From: Solwaraspora sp. WMMA2056
GTDB lineage: Bacteria; Actinomycetota; Actinomycetes; Mycobacteriales; Micromonosporaceae
Assembly: GCF_030345095.1 (NCBI RefSeq)
Contig: NZ_CP128360.1
Span: 682,001-746,000, forward strand
Direction of reading: 5' to 3'
DNA: 64,000 nt
The position numbers and the translations under genes are program-made. The notes under the pieces are model-generated. The model made no database searches. It was not told the origin of the DNA and saw nothing but the letters and a program-made list of their open reading frames with translations. Numbering within the stretch: the stretch's first letter is position 1; each line of letters begins with the position of its first letter. Positions 50,910 to 58,247 of the stretch are shown piece after piece.

Positions 50910-51794
50910 GAGGTCTATTCACAGGCGATCCTGTAGAAGTGCAGCCCGATGGCACAGGAGATCGTTTCTGTGAAGGTCGCGAGCGGTCTGCGGTAGTCGG
51001 TGTGCAGGATTCTCCAGGTCTTCAGATTCGCGATGACCTGTTCGACGACCCAGCGGATCTTGTTGACCTGCCTGTTGTATTCCTTCTGCCACTCTGTGAG
51101 CTCGCCGCCCTTGGGCTTCTTGTACGGGGTGATCATGCCGTTGCCGACGTATCCCTTGTCGCCGATCCAGCCTGCAGGATTCAGGCTGACGAGAACACCG
51201 GTGTCGTTGATCGCGTACGAGTCGTGGTGGTTGCCGGTGACGGGATCGGAGACCCAGACGAGCGCGCCGTCGAGGGTGCAGGCGACCTGGACGCTCATGC
51301 CCGTGGTCTTGTGCTTGCCGGAGTACAGACAGCGGTCCGTGCGCCATGACCAGCAGGGGAACAGGGTGCCGTCGACGATGTACTGGACGGTCGGGTCGAG
51401 CTCGTCGGCGGTCGGCACGAACCCCGCCAGCACGCGGTCGAGGACCGGGGTGATGGCGGTGACCGCCCGTGAGATCGTCGACTGGGAGACGCCGTGCGCC
51501 TCGGCGATCTCCGCTTGGACGCGGTTGCGCCGCATGTAGGTCAACGTGACCACGAGGGCGCGGTAGAGGCCGAGGATCGGTGGCCACGGTTCCATGCCCA
51601 GGTTCCGGCATTCGGCGCGGACCAGCACGCAGAGGTCGCGGATCTGATCGGTCGTGAAGCCGGTGGTATGATACATGTTCGGCGGTCCGCTTTTCTTTGG
51701 TTGTTGTGTGGTAACTCCATCCTATGGGAGGGCGGGCCGTCTCATTTATCAGGGGGTCCACTGTGGGCTATCGAGGCCCTGCTGAATAAGCCTC
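50910..51794 (-). mobile_element. IS5-family-like insertion sequence, 885 bp
   Basis: The ends are GAGGTCTATTCA (left) and, inverted, GAGGCTTATTCA (right): 10 of 12 match. The element is flanked by a direct TAT (50907-50909 and 51795-51797), a 3-base target duplication. It carries one transposase whose stop codon lies in the left terminal repeat. It looks intact and recent. Confidence 0.88.
50915..51676 (-). CDS. IS5-family DDE transposase
   Basis: This 253-aa transposase has an N-terminal helix-turn-helix (IAEAHGVSQSTISRAVTAITPVLD) and a DDE-4-type catalytic core: D in YIVDGTLFPCW, D in WIGDKGYVGNGM, and E in RWVVEQVIANLKTWRIL. The length fits single-frame IS5 relatives. The frame is complete from ATG 51676 to TAG 50915, so it should be active. 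It lies within the 885-bp element and is antisense to the interrupted gene. Confidence 0.92.
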   Translation of the reverse strand: MYHTTGFTTDQIRDLCVLVRAECRNLGMEPWPPILGLYRALVVTLTYMRRNRVQAEIAEAHGVSQSTISRAVTAITPVLDRVLAGFVPTADELDPTVQYIVDGTLFPCWSWRTDRCLYSGKHKTTGMSVQVACTLDGALVWVSDPVTGNHHDSYAINDTGVLVSLNPAGWIGDKGYVGNGMITPYKKPKGGELTEWQKEYNRQVNKIRWVVEQVIANLKTWRILHTDYRRPLATFTETISCAIGLHFYRIACE

Positions 51795-52166
51795 TATGTT
51801 GACACCGAGCAGGCCCCCAACACATCGCCGGCGTGGGTGTGGAACGATTGGAGCCCGAGGTCAACAATCAATCTTGGCAACTGCAGCGACTACACCTTGG
51901 CAGTCAGCTACGCAGGCTTTGGCGCTGAACACACCGTGCATACATGCGAGGAGCTCAACCCGGAAAAGGGGGAAGCAGGCGCCGACTTCCGTACGACCTG
52001 GAACGGCGACGCATACAACAACGAAGTGCGTGAAGTCGCATTGCTCATCGCAATCGGGCATGATCCGGCCTTCGCCGCCCCACAGCTTCATCTCCGATGG
52101 GGATTCGTAACCTCGGAATGCAACCCTATTGGCGGAATTCTTGACCCTTGCGGCTAGAATCGAGTG

Positions 52167-52709
52167 ATGATGTTCAGCAGGAGAGGGATTGCCAAGCCTG
52201 GGGCGCTATCAGCTGCTGCCGTCGGGCTGCTGGGGATCTTCATCGCCACGGCTGTCACGGTCATGGACTGGGCTCTGGACGAGCCGAGCCGGCACATTGA
52301 ACGCACCCAGGCAGAGGATCTACTTTCACGAGCTGCGGTACTGGCGCAGGCCGGCAACTCAACCGGCTTGTGTCAGACTGTCGCCGCCACGTCCGCGACT
52401 TGCAGGTCCTTGCTCGACTACACGGAGTCGAAAGGCTGGGAAGCTGGCGCCGATCCCCCACGTGTGGTCGACACTCGACGTTACCCGAAGACCAGTCACA
52501 CTTCAGAAACCCTGGTGCTTCGGGTCGCCGGAGTCAGGGCTGACGGCAGCCACTACGAGTCAGACTTCCCAGTCATTCGTACCCCCGAGGGTGAGATCCG
52601 CAGCACCGCGCCCGTATACTGGTCCGGCGTAGTCTTCGATGAATCTCAAATTGAATGCAACCAAGCAGACGGCGACGCCTGCGCACAGGACATCATATCT
52701 CCTCCGTAA
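52167..52709 (+). CDS. Hypothetical single-pass membrane/exported protein
   Basis: This 180-aa protein has an N-terminal membrane helix (GALSAAAVGLLGIFIATAVTVMDWAL begins near residue 12) and an exported domain with three cysteines (LCQTVA, TCRSLL, ECNQADGDAC). It has DLLSRAAVLAQAGN and a beta-rich part (TLVLRVAGVRADGSHYESDFPVI). It starts 9 bases after the stop of the interrupted secreted-protein gene, so the two were an operon. ATG 52167 is preferred over GTG 52164. Moderate GC. Family unknown; the pair may form a surface complex. Confidence 0.6.
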   Translation: MMFSRRGIAKPGALSAAAVGLLGIFIATAVTVMDWALDEPSRHIERTQAEDLLSRAAVLAQAGNSTGLCQTVAATSATCRSLLDYTESKGWEAGADPPRVVDTRRYPKTSHTSETLVLRVAGVRADGSHYESDFPVIRTPEGEIRSTAPVYWSGVVFDESQIECNQADGDACAQDIISPP

Positions 52710-52937
52710 GACTTTCTTACGCCTTTCGGATCGCTATCGAAGGAGGAGGACGTGCAGGTAGACCCGCCCACGTCGCCGAACTAATCCACCCGACTCGTGC
52801 CGGGAATGGAAGCGCAAGCGACGTCGCTGACGGCGCACAGGACAGCCGGATACGGCGTCAGGGTCATTTCAGCCGGCAGTACTTCAGGCGGTACCCTGAT
52901 CACCAGGTGATCGGCATGCTTTGGCTGGCCACTGGTA
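52710..52937. other. Spacer before the IS630-type element
   Basis: This is about 230 bases without a convincing gene. A GGAGGAGG followed by GTG at about 52753 opens only a 10-codon frame. It is possibly the remnant of a third gene of the secreted-protein operon cut by the element; I see nothing recognisable. Confidence 0.35.
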
Positions 52938-52967
52938 CAGCGGTTGAATAGCTGGGGTCTGTAGTTG

Positions 52968-53558
52968 TCATGGTGGTTCCGGTTCGAGTGTGAGTCCGGT
53001 CTGGGCGAGGAAGCCGGGTATCAGCTCTGGCCGGTACTGGATGCGTTTGAGCCGGTTGCGGATGACCGCGGCGAGGTGGTCCACGCCGTCGACGGCGAGG
53101 TTGCCCAGGCCGGCTTTCACTGTCGACCACAGACTCTCGACGGGGTTGAGGTCCGGGGCGTACGCGGGTAGCTGGACCACGGTCAGCCACCGGTGACGGG
53201 CGGCGGTCAGGCGACGCATCGTGGTGCTGGTGTGGGTGTTGACCCCGTCCCAGATCAGGATGATCGGGGCGTGGAGTTGGTGGTGCGCGGCGGTGATCAG
53301 GGCGGCGTAGTCGTCCTCGGAGAGGCTGCGGCGTTCACCGGTGCGGTTGCGGTGCACACGGAGCCGGTAGAAGACGTGGCCGCGCCGGCCGGGTTTGAGG
53401 CAGACCAGGCCGGCGATGGAGACCCGGCCTGAGCCCTTGGCGTTGACCCGCACGACGGGTGTGTGTCCTCTGCGGGCCCAGGTGGTGGCCCGGGGTGGTC
53501 GCAGGGTCTGTCCGGCCTCGTCCTCGAAGACGATCCACGCCCCGGTCGCCGCCGCTAG
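52968..53558 (-). CDS. IS630-family transposase, catalytic part
   Basis: This frame carries the DDE core: D in WIVFEDEAGQTLRPP, D in IILIWDGVNTHTS, and E in YAPDLNPVESLWSTVKAGLGN. It continues the N-terminal part at 53555-54046 in the -1 frame; the switch lies at or just before 53558, where GGC-TAG can be re-read as AGG-CTA. Programmed frameshifting is known in several IS families, but no textbook slippery heptamer is visible, so a simple disabling mutation is equally possible. Confidence 0.8.
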   Translation of the reverse strand, partial: LAAATGAWIVFEDEAGQTLRPPRATTWARRGHTPVVRVNAKGSGRVSIAGLVCLKPGRRGHVFYRLRVHRNRTGERRSLSEDDYAALITAAHHQLHAPIILIWDGVNTHTSTTMRRLTAARHRWLTVVQLPAYAPDLNPVESLWSTVKAGLGNLAVDGVDHLAAVIRNRLKRIQYRPELIPGFLAQTGLTLEPEPP

Positions 53559-54046
53559 CCTCGTACCTTGGCCCAGGTCGTGGCCCGCCAGGCGGCGATG
53601 GCGTCGGCGTCGCGTTGGACTGCCCGGTGCTTCGGGACCTGCGGGGTGTAGCCGATGCGGTGCAGCAGGTAGGACACCCCGCGCAGGGTGTAGGAGGTGT
53701 GGAACAGCCGGCCGATGAGCGTGGCGACCCGGGCGAGGGTCCAGCGTTGGTCCTCGCTCCAGCCGTGTTCGGCTGGTCCGAGGTCGAGCTCGGCGCGTAG
53801 TCGCAGGAGCTGGTCGGGTGCGAGCCGGCAGGTGGTTCCGCCGGGTCCGGTCGAGGCGAGGGCGGTCATCCCGCCGGTCTGCCAGCGGCGCCGCCACTGG
53901 TAGGCCGATTTCGTCGATACCCGCAGCCGGGCTGCGACCTCGGTCGCGGGGACACCGGCGGCGAACATCCGCGCCGCCTGCATCCGTATCTCTTCCCGCT
54001 TGGCCCGCCCGCCGGCGGACAGACCACCACTATCGGCGTACCTCAT
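53555..54046 (-). CDS. IS630-family transposase, DNA-binding part
   Basis: This 163-aa frame has a helix-turn-helix (MFAAGVPATEVAARLRVSTKSAYQWRRRW), a second winged-helix-like part (WTLARVATLIGRLFHTSYTLRGVSYLLHRIG) and ends at TAG 53557-53555, just after TTWAKVRG. The catalytic domain follows in another frame. ATG 54046 lies directly after GGAGGT. Confidence 0.85.
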   Translation of the reverse strand: MRYADSGGLSAGGRAKREEIRMQAARMFAAGVPATEVAARLRVSTKSAYQWRRRWQTGGMTALASTGPGGTTCRLAPDQLLRLRAELDLGPAEHGWSEDQRWTLARVATLIGRLFHTSYTLRGVSYLLHRIGYTPQVPKHRAVQRDADAIAAWRATTWAKVRG

Positions 54047-54189
54047 ACCTCCGGCATAGACCGGCCGTCATCGATGGTCACGCCGACACGCCGCCTGTGA
54101 TCAACCAGACCCGAACCGCCCAACAGACCCCGGCTATTCAACCGCTGTAGCTTCGGTCGCCGGCCGGCCGTCGCAACTGCCTCACCAGT

Positions 54190-54399
54190 TCACGCATCTT
54201 CGCAATCCCCCCTCACGGATATTTCGGTCGTCGCAGCCGGCCCCGGCTCGCGCCGCCACTGGCCGGCCTTGTCGGCCAGGATCGCCACCGCGCCGGCCGT
54301 ACCGTGCTCGGCCACCAGCTCGGCCCAGGTGAACCTGATCGTCACGACGTCGTCGTCGCGGATCGGGCCGACCCAGCGGTCGTCACACATCCCGGTCAT
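54190..54399 (-). CDS. Small hypothetical protein of a mobile-element gene run
   Basis: This 69-aa acidic protein starts at ATG 54399, whose A is the last base of the upstream TGA (TGATG). It contains VVTIRFTWAELVAEHGTAGAVAILADKAGQWRRE (in two helices), a pattern shared with the 76-aa gene at 54582 (LRWSFEDLKAEHGEVGARRILAEILARWE). The two are distant paralogs. No known family. The TGATG overlap indicates translational coupling. Confidence 0.6.
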   Translation of the reverse strand: MTGMCDDRWVGPIRDDDVVTIRFTWAELVAEHGTAGAVAILADKAGQWRREPGPAATTEISVRGDCEDA

Positions 54400-54533
54400 C
54401 AACACCCCCGATGGTCGAGCGGCAGCGTGGTCCGGCCACACACCGGGCACCACCTGGACTTCACCTTGAACGACCACAGCCCGGCGCAGTAACCGAGCAG
54501 CGTCGTCCCGATCAGCGCTCCGATACTCCACAT
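54399..54533 (-). CDS. 44-aa membrane protein with CxxC knuckle
   Basis: ATG 54533 opens a 44-aa protein: one membrane helix (MWSIGALIGTTLLGYCAGLW) followed by a basic segment and WCPVCGRTTLPLDHRGC, a CPxC knuckle with a closing His/Cys that could hold zinc. Small proteins of this shape occur in actinobacterial integrative elements; I cannot name a family. It overlaps the next gene by one base. Confidence 0.6.
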   Translation of the reverse strand: MWSIGALIGTTLLGYCAGLWSFKVKSRWCPVCGRTTLPLDHRGC

Positions 54534-54581
54534 CGACGTACTCCTTTCTGAAGGAAGACGAATCCCCGTGGTCACGTGCAA

Positions 54582-54812
54582 TCAGTCGTCGAGCGCCACC
54601 GGCTCGCCGCCGTTGGCCTCCCAGCGGGCCAGGATCTCGGCGAGAATCCGCCGGGCACCGACCTCACCGTGCTCGGCCTTCAAGTCCTCGAAGCTCCATC
54701 GCAGGGTGAGCACCATCTCAGCCGCTTCATCGGTCACACACTCACGGGTGACGTCGGCGGCGTCGTCGGTGCTCGGCTCCGACTCGCCCGCACCGTCGTC
54801 GACCAAGATCAC
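54582..54812 (-). CDS. Small hypothetical acidic protein, paralog of the 69-aa gene
   Basis: This 76-aa protein starts at GTG 54812, overlapping the upstream stop (GTGA). It has an acidic N-terminal half (GAGESEPSTDDAADVT) and a helical C-terminal half with WSFEDLKAEHGEVGARRILAE, matching the 69-aa protein at 54190. It may be a small DNA-mimic or regulatory protein; no function can be assigned. Confidence 0.6.
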   Translation of the reverse strand: MILVDDGAGESEPSTDDAADVTRECVTDEAAEMVLTLRWSFEDLKAEHGEVGARRILAEILARWEANGGEPVALDD

Positions 54813-55048
54813 AAACCCGCTGGTACGCGGTAGCCGACCATCTGGCCGTAGGTCATCAGCGGACGCAGAGTCGGAGTGAGCATCGTCGGCTCCGACGACC
54901 AGCGGTGCCCCCGGTTGCCGTCCAACCACCGTTGCCGGGCCGCCGCCCGTTCCTGGTCGAGCCGGGCCAGCCGCTTCGACGCCGCCGACCGGCCGTCCCG
55001 CCACTCCCGCCACCGCAACACCAGCTCGCGAATCATCTCAGTGATCAT
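54809..55048 (-). CDS. 79-aa basic protein, first gene of the small-gene run
   Basis: This Arg-rich helical protein (LVLRWREWRDGRSAASKRLARLDQERAAARQRWLDG over two helices) starts at ATG 55048. Charged coiled-coil-like composition suggests nucleic-acid or protein contacts. It leads the four-gene minus-strand run at 54.2-55.0 kb, divergent from the AlpA-like gene. Family unknown. Confidence 0.55.
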   Translation of the reverse strand: MITEMIRELVLRWREWRDGRSAASKRLARLDQERAAARQRWLDGNRGHRWSSEPTMLTPTLRPLMTYGQMVGYRVPAGL

Positions 55049-55227
55049 TTCTCGCTCCTGTTCAAGATCGTTTTCGTATTACCCGATCGATCAAGCCCAC
55101 GGCGGAGCCAGCCGGAAATCCCGCATAGGCGCCGGTGGTCTCGCCTCATTAGCATCCCCTGCAACGTGCGCACCGTCAACCTTGCAACTGGCAAGCTTCA
55201 CGGAGGCAAGGTGCATAGCTTGACCTT

Positions 55228-55422
55228 GTGAAGCTGGTCGCGCTGTCCGACGTCGCCGAGATGCTCGGCGGTGTGTCGCGCACCCGCGCCACCGAGATCA
55301 CCAACCGGTCGAGCTTCCCGGCACCAGTCGCGCTCGTCGCCTCCGGCCGGATGCGGATCTGGGACCGCGACGAGGTCGCCGAGTGGATCCGCACCCACCG
55401 CCCGACCCAGCAAGAAGACTGA
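55228..55422 (+). CDS. AlpA/excisionase-like small DNA-binding protein
   Basis: This 64-aa protein (GTG 55228) reads MKLVALSDVAEMLGGVSRTR, then ITNRSSFPAPVALVASGRMRIWDRDEVAEWIRTHRP (in two parts): a winged-helix MerR/AlpA-like fold as used by phage excisionases and integrative-element regulators. It has no ribosome site, so is probably leaderless. Inverted arms ACCTTGC / GCAAGGT lie just upstream and could be its binding site. It is divergent from the small-gene run, suggesting that it regulates that run. Confidence 0.75.
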   Translation: MKLVALSDVAEMLGGVSRTRATEITNRSSFPAPVALVASGRMRIWDRDEVAEWIRTHRPTQQED

Positions 55423-55700
55423 CGGGATCACCGGCTCACGAAGCATCTCGACGACCATCGCCCTCCCGCTTGCCGGTGAGCTTGCGCTGTCCTGACTAGA
55501 TGGTCACCCACTGACAACGCGCAGTGAACGCATCAGGCGTACGGCTTCTCTGCTGGTTCGGACGGCAACTGGTACGCGACGTACGACTTTCGCTCGCCGT
55601 CACCTGGGCGTAACAAGCAGCGATAGCCAACCGCGCTCCGCCCTAGAACGCGGCGTCGATCATGCCCTCAGCGCCCGGCACGCCAGTCCGTGAAGAATGC
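55423..55700. other. Intergenic region without recognisable content
   Basis: These are 278 bases between the AlpA-like gene and the convergent XRE gene. I see no gene, tRNA or attachment-site repeat. It may contain decayed element DNA. Confidence 0.4.
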
Positions 55701-56951
55701 TCAGGAGCCAGCGCCCAGCAGGTCGGCCAGCGCCGCCAACTCCTGACTCACCGGCCGGCGGCGGCGGGCCAGGATCGTGGTGACGATGTCCCGCGCGTAC
55801 CGCTGATGTCTCAACCAGGTGGGCGACTCGGCGCGGAGCCCGGACAGGATGCGCGTCGCTTCGACCATGTCGCCGCGTTCAGCAGTGGCCCAGGCGCGGT
55901 CGAGCTGGTGGCGATTACGGTTGTCCGAAGTCGCCCGGCCGCTCCCCGGCGGTACGCGCTCCGCCAACGCGAGCGCAGTGACGGGATCGCCGCCTACGAC
56001 CGACATCTCCACCCGCTTCATCTCCACGGTCACTGGGCAGAAGGCACCCATCGTCACCGGCATGCGGACAGCCACGTCTGCTGGAAGTTGCTCGCCGATG
56101 CGGACCGCTGCCGCGCTGGCCGCGTCCAGCATTTCGCTGGCGTCGTCGGCGCGACCATCGCGAATCGCGGCGGCGGACCCACGCAGCATGAGCCAGCCCC
56201 AGACCGCGAGCCGGGTCGGATCTGTACGGGAGAAGCGTGGCTCCACCGCATCCGCCGTGGCGACTGCCAACCGCTCTGCCTCGTCGAACCGCCCTTGTCG
56301 GAGCAGCAGCCAGCACATCGTGGTGACGACAGACGCGGCGACTAGTTCGTTCCCGGACTCGTCCGCGACGTCAAGCGCGAGACTCAGGGCGTGGTAGGCA
56401 AGATCGAAGCGTCGGAGCTGGATCAACGCCGTCCCGGCGACCTGGTACGCCTGAGCGAGCTGCGTCGCACCGGCGATCCGCTGATCGCCGACACTCGCCT
56501 CGACGAAGCTGCGGGCTTCACCGATCAGCACCGGCAACCGTGTCAGCGCACTGGCGTAATCGTCACCATGGTAGATCCGGTCGATCTCGGCAATCGACGC
56601 TTGCAATCCAGCCAAGGTCGGTGGACTCATCGGGGATTTGTCGACGAACGTTCCGTTGAGACCCCGGGCAGGAGTCAGCGCCCGCCGCAGCAGGTCAAGT
56701 GCGGCCTCGTCATCAGCCGAGCCGAACCCGACTGCTGGGCCAGCGATGGCAGGGCCGACGAGTACGGATGTCGGCACGCCAAGCGCATTGGCGATCGATC
56801 GCAAGGTCGACATCCGTGGCGACCCCGGCTTGTTCTGCTCCAGCTTCTGGATCGTCTCAACCGCTAGGCCGGCAGCCTCCGCCAACTGCTCCTGGGTGAG
56901 TCCGCTGAGTCGACGCAGCCGCCCTACGTTGTCGCCCACCGTCGAGCTCAT
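55701..56951 (-). CDS. XRE-family regulator with TPR-like C-terminus
   Basis: This 416-aa protein has a Cro/C1-type helix-turn-helix at residues ~5-65 (VGRLRRLSGLTQEQLAEAAGLAVETIQKLEQ). The rest is all-helical with TPR-like repeats (AQAYQVAGTALIQLRRFDLAYHALSLALDVA; CWLLLRQGRFDEAERLAVATADAV), as in regulators that sense a peptide or partner protein. Start ATG 56951 has GGGAGG upstream. It is divergent from the CutA-like gene. Target genes unknown. Confidence 0.85.
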   Translation of the reverse strand: MSSTVGDNVGRLRRLSGLTQEQLAEAAGLAVETIQKLEQNKPGSPRMSTLRSIANALGVPTSVLVGPAIAGPAVGFGSADDEAALDLLRRALTPARGLNGTFVDKSPMSPPTLAGLQASIAEIDRIYHGDDYASALTRLPVLIGEARSFVEASVGDQRIAGATQLAQAYQVAGTALIQLRRFDLAYHALSLALDVADESGNELVAASVVTTMCWLLLRQGRFDEAERLAVATADAVEPRFSRTDPTRLAVWGWLMLRGSAAAIRDGRADDASEMLDAASAAAVRIGEQLPADVAVRMPVTMGAFCPVTVEMKRVEMSVVGGDPVTALALAERVPPGSGRATSDNRNRHQLDRAWATAERGDMVEATRILSGLRAESPTWLRHQRYARDIVTTILARRRRPVSQELAALADLLGAGS

Positions 56952-57089
56952 CGAGCTGCCTCCCGAACCCGTTGCCCGCCAGCAGGAAGCCGGCACCGTC
57001 GCATCGACCGCCGCTGACCACCGTACCGCGATTTGATGATCAACTATCGCTCATGATTCGGTACGTCGAATGGCCGCTAATCTCAGTGC

Positions 57090-57425
57090 ATGAGCGACTA
57101 TCTACAGGTGTCGACCGCTACCGAGACACGCGAGGTTGCGGTGGCCCTGGCCCGATCGGCGGTGGGTGCTCGGCTGGCCGGAAACGCACAGGTGCTCGGC
57201 CCCGTCATCAGCGTCTTCCGGCACCTGGGCAGTCAAGGTGAAGGCGAAGAGTGGCAAGTCCTCTTCAACACGACAGCAAGCCGGTATCAGGCCCTGGAGC
57301 GACATCTACTCGCCCACCATCCCTGGCAGAAGCCGCAGATCATCGCCACCGCGATCGTGGCAGGATCAGCTGCGTGTCTGGAATGGCTCACAGCGTCGAC
57401 AGACGACGCTACGCCTGACAAATGA
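57090..57425 (+). CDS. CutA1-like protein
   Basis: This 111-aa protein of the CutA type has VSTATETREVAVALARSAVGARLAGNAQVLGPVISVFRHLG (in several elements), EEWQVLFNTTASRYQALERHLLAHHPWQKPQIIATAIVAG and ACLEWLT, the order of strands and helices in CutA1 trimers. Usual family features Y-W-x-G and K-T are changed to F-R-H-L-G and N-T, so it is a divergent member. The family is linked loosely to metal tolerance; function is unsettled. GC is lower than the chromosome. Confidence 0.8.
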   Translation: MSDYLQVSTATETREVAVALARSAVGARLAGNAQVLGPVISVFRHLGSQGEGEEWQVLFNTTASRYQALERHLLAHHPWQKPQIIATAIVAGSAACLEWLTASTDDATPDK

Positions 57426-57502
57426 AGGCGGAGATTCGAGCAGTCGACCGCGTACCGCCGCTCTGGCCCCGACCGGGACGTCCGGTCGATGGCGGGGACG
57501 GC

Positions 57503-57898
57503 TCACTCCGGGAGATAGATCACCGGCAGGTCGTCGCCGTACCGTGACTCGCCGGTCAGAATCGGGGCCCGGTGCTCCAGGCAGGCCATGACTGTGGAGG
57601 CGAGGTCAACCCGCCCGGTGACGCCCCGCCAGTAGGACAGCTCCTGCCACGACCGTCCCGAGGTGTCCAGGACAGCGCAGGCGGCCAGGTCGAGCAGCCG
57701 GTGCAGCAACTGGCGATCCTTGCCGTCGCCCACCATCGCCAGGGTTTCGGCCACACTGACCGCGGTGACCCCGAACCGAACCCGGTCCTGAGTGACCTCG
57801 TAGATCGGCTCCGCGACGTGCACCGACCCGGACACGTAGGCGAGCAGCGCCGACCGGTCCAGCACCAAGCGGACCGGACGTTCGTCGTCGCCGGTCAC
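57503..57898 (-). CDS. PIN-domain toxin of a toxin-antitoxin pair
   Basis: This 131-aa PIN-like ribonuclease candidate has D14 in RLVLDRSALLAYV, an acidic residue in VSVAETLAMVG, and D in GRVDLASTVMACLEHRAPILTGESRYGDDLP (over two segments). The set of acidic residues fits the PIN metal site, though spacing is slightly unusual. Its start overlaps the antitoxin stop by 4 bases, the usual order for type II pairs. Confidence 0.75.
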   Translation of the reverse strand: MTGDDERPVRLVLDRSALLAYVSGSVHVAEPIYEVTQDRVRFGVTAVSVAETLAMVGDGKDRQLLHRLLDLAACAVLDTSGRSWQELSYWRGVTGRVDLASTVMACLEHRAPILTGESRYGDDLPVIYLPE

Positions 57899-58191
57899 GC
57901 GGCCGGTGCCTGCCCGGCCGGGGACTCTTCGTCACGCAGGTGTTGGCGCACCCGGTCGCGGACCACGTCGTACCGCTCGGCCGGCCACTGCATGTCGACG
58001 GTGGCGCGGCGCGCCCGCGCAGCCGCCAGCCCGGCCTCGGTGACCTCGATGCCGGACTCAGCCAGCTCGGCCCGGAGGGCATCCAGGCGCATTCGCCCCC
58101 GCACCGCCTCGGTGACGTAGGCGGACGCGTTCGGCTGCTCGGCCAACATGTCCGCGACGTCCTGCGGTACGGAGATCGACAGCTTCTTCAT
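57895..58191 (-). CDS. Antitoxin with ribbon-helix-helix-like N-terminus
   Basis: This 98-aa protein starts with MKKLSISVPQDVADMLAEQP, then ASAYVTEAVRGRMRLDALRAEL, i.e. a ribbon-helix-helix-like DNA-binding part, and has a helical C-terminus rich in Arg/Glu that would wrap the PIN toxin. ATG 58191 is preferred over a longer frame upstream. It precedes and overlaps the PIN gene. Confidence 0.78.
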   Translation of the reverse strand: MKKLSISVPQDVADMLAEQPNASAYVTEAVRGRMRLDALRAELAESGIEVTEAGLAAARARRATVDMQWPAERYDVVRDRVRQHLRDEESPAGQAPAA

Positions 58192-58247
58192 GCCGTTGAT
58201 GCTACCCGGCAGCACAACTGGTAGCACCGAGCCCGTGAGCTGGGCCG

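Larger units (their letters stand above)
50358..52157 (+). pseudogene. Secreted-protein gene interrupted by an IS5-type element
   Basis: The first 184 codons (50358-50909) and the last 119 codons plus stop (51798-52157) are separated by an 885-base insertion. Removing the element and one TAT copy joins ..LTSCY to VDTEQAPNTS.. in one frame, giving a 303-aa protein. The N-terminus has a signal peptide (IVASATAFVICSSISLAGKPAHA). The mature part is Trp- and Cys-containing (PTCWARLENFWAWMDMCSQWG; NCSDYTLAVSYAGFG) and may be disulfide-bonded. Family unknown. GC is much lower than the chromosome, so it is probably acquired DNA. The insertion truncates the protein after CYEVYSQAIL. Confidence 0.8.
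52938..54147 (-). mobile_element. IS630-family-like insertion sequence, 1210 bp
   Basis: The terminal inverted repeats are CAGCGGTTGAATAGCTGGGG at the left and CAGCGGTTGAATAGCCGGGG at the right, extending a few bases further (TCTGT). Both ends abut TA (52936-52937 and 54148-54149), the target of IS630/Tc1-type elements. It contains a transposase split in two frames. Confidence 0.88.

Noticed and set aside
54148-55700. tRNA gene or att site at the element remnant
   Set aside because: I looked for a TTCGA-type T-arm with cloverleaf pairing and for direct repeats flanking the small genes, and found none.
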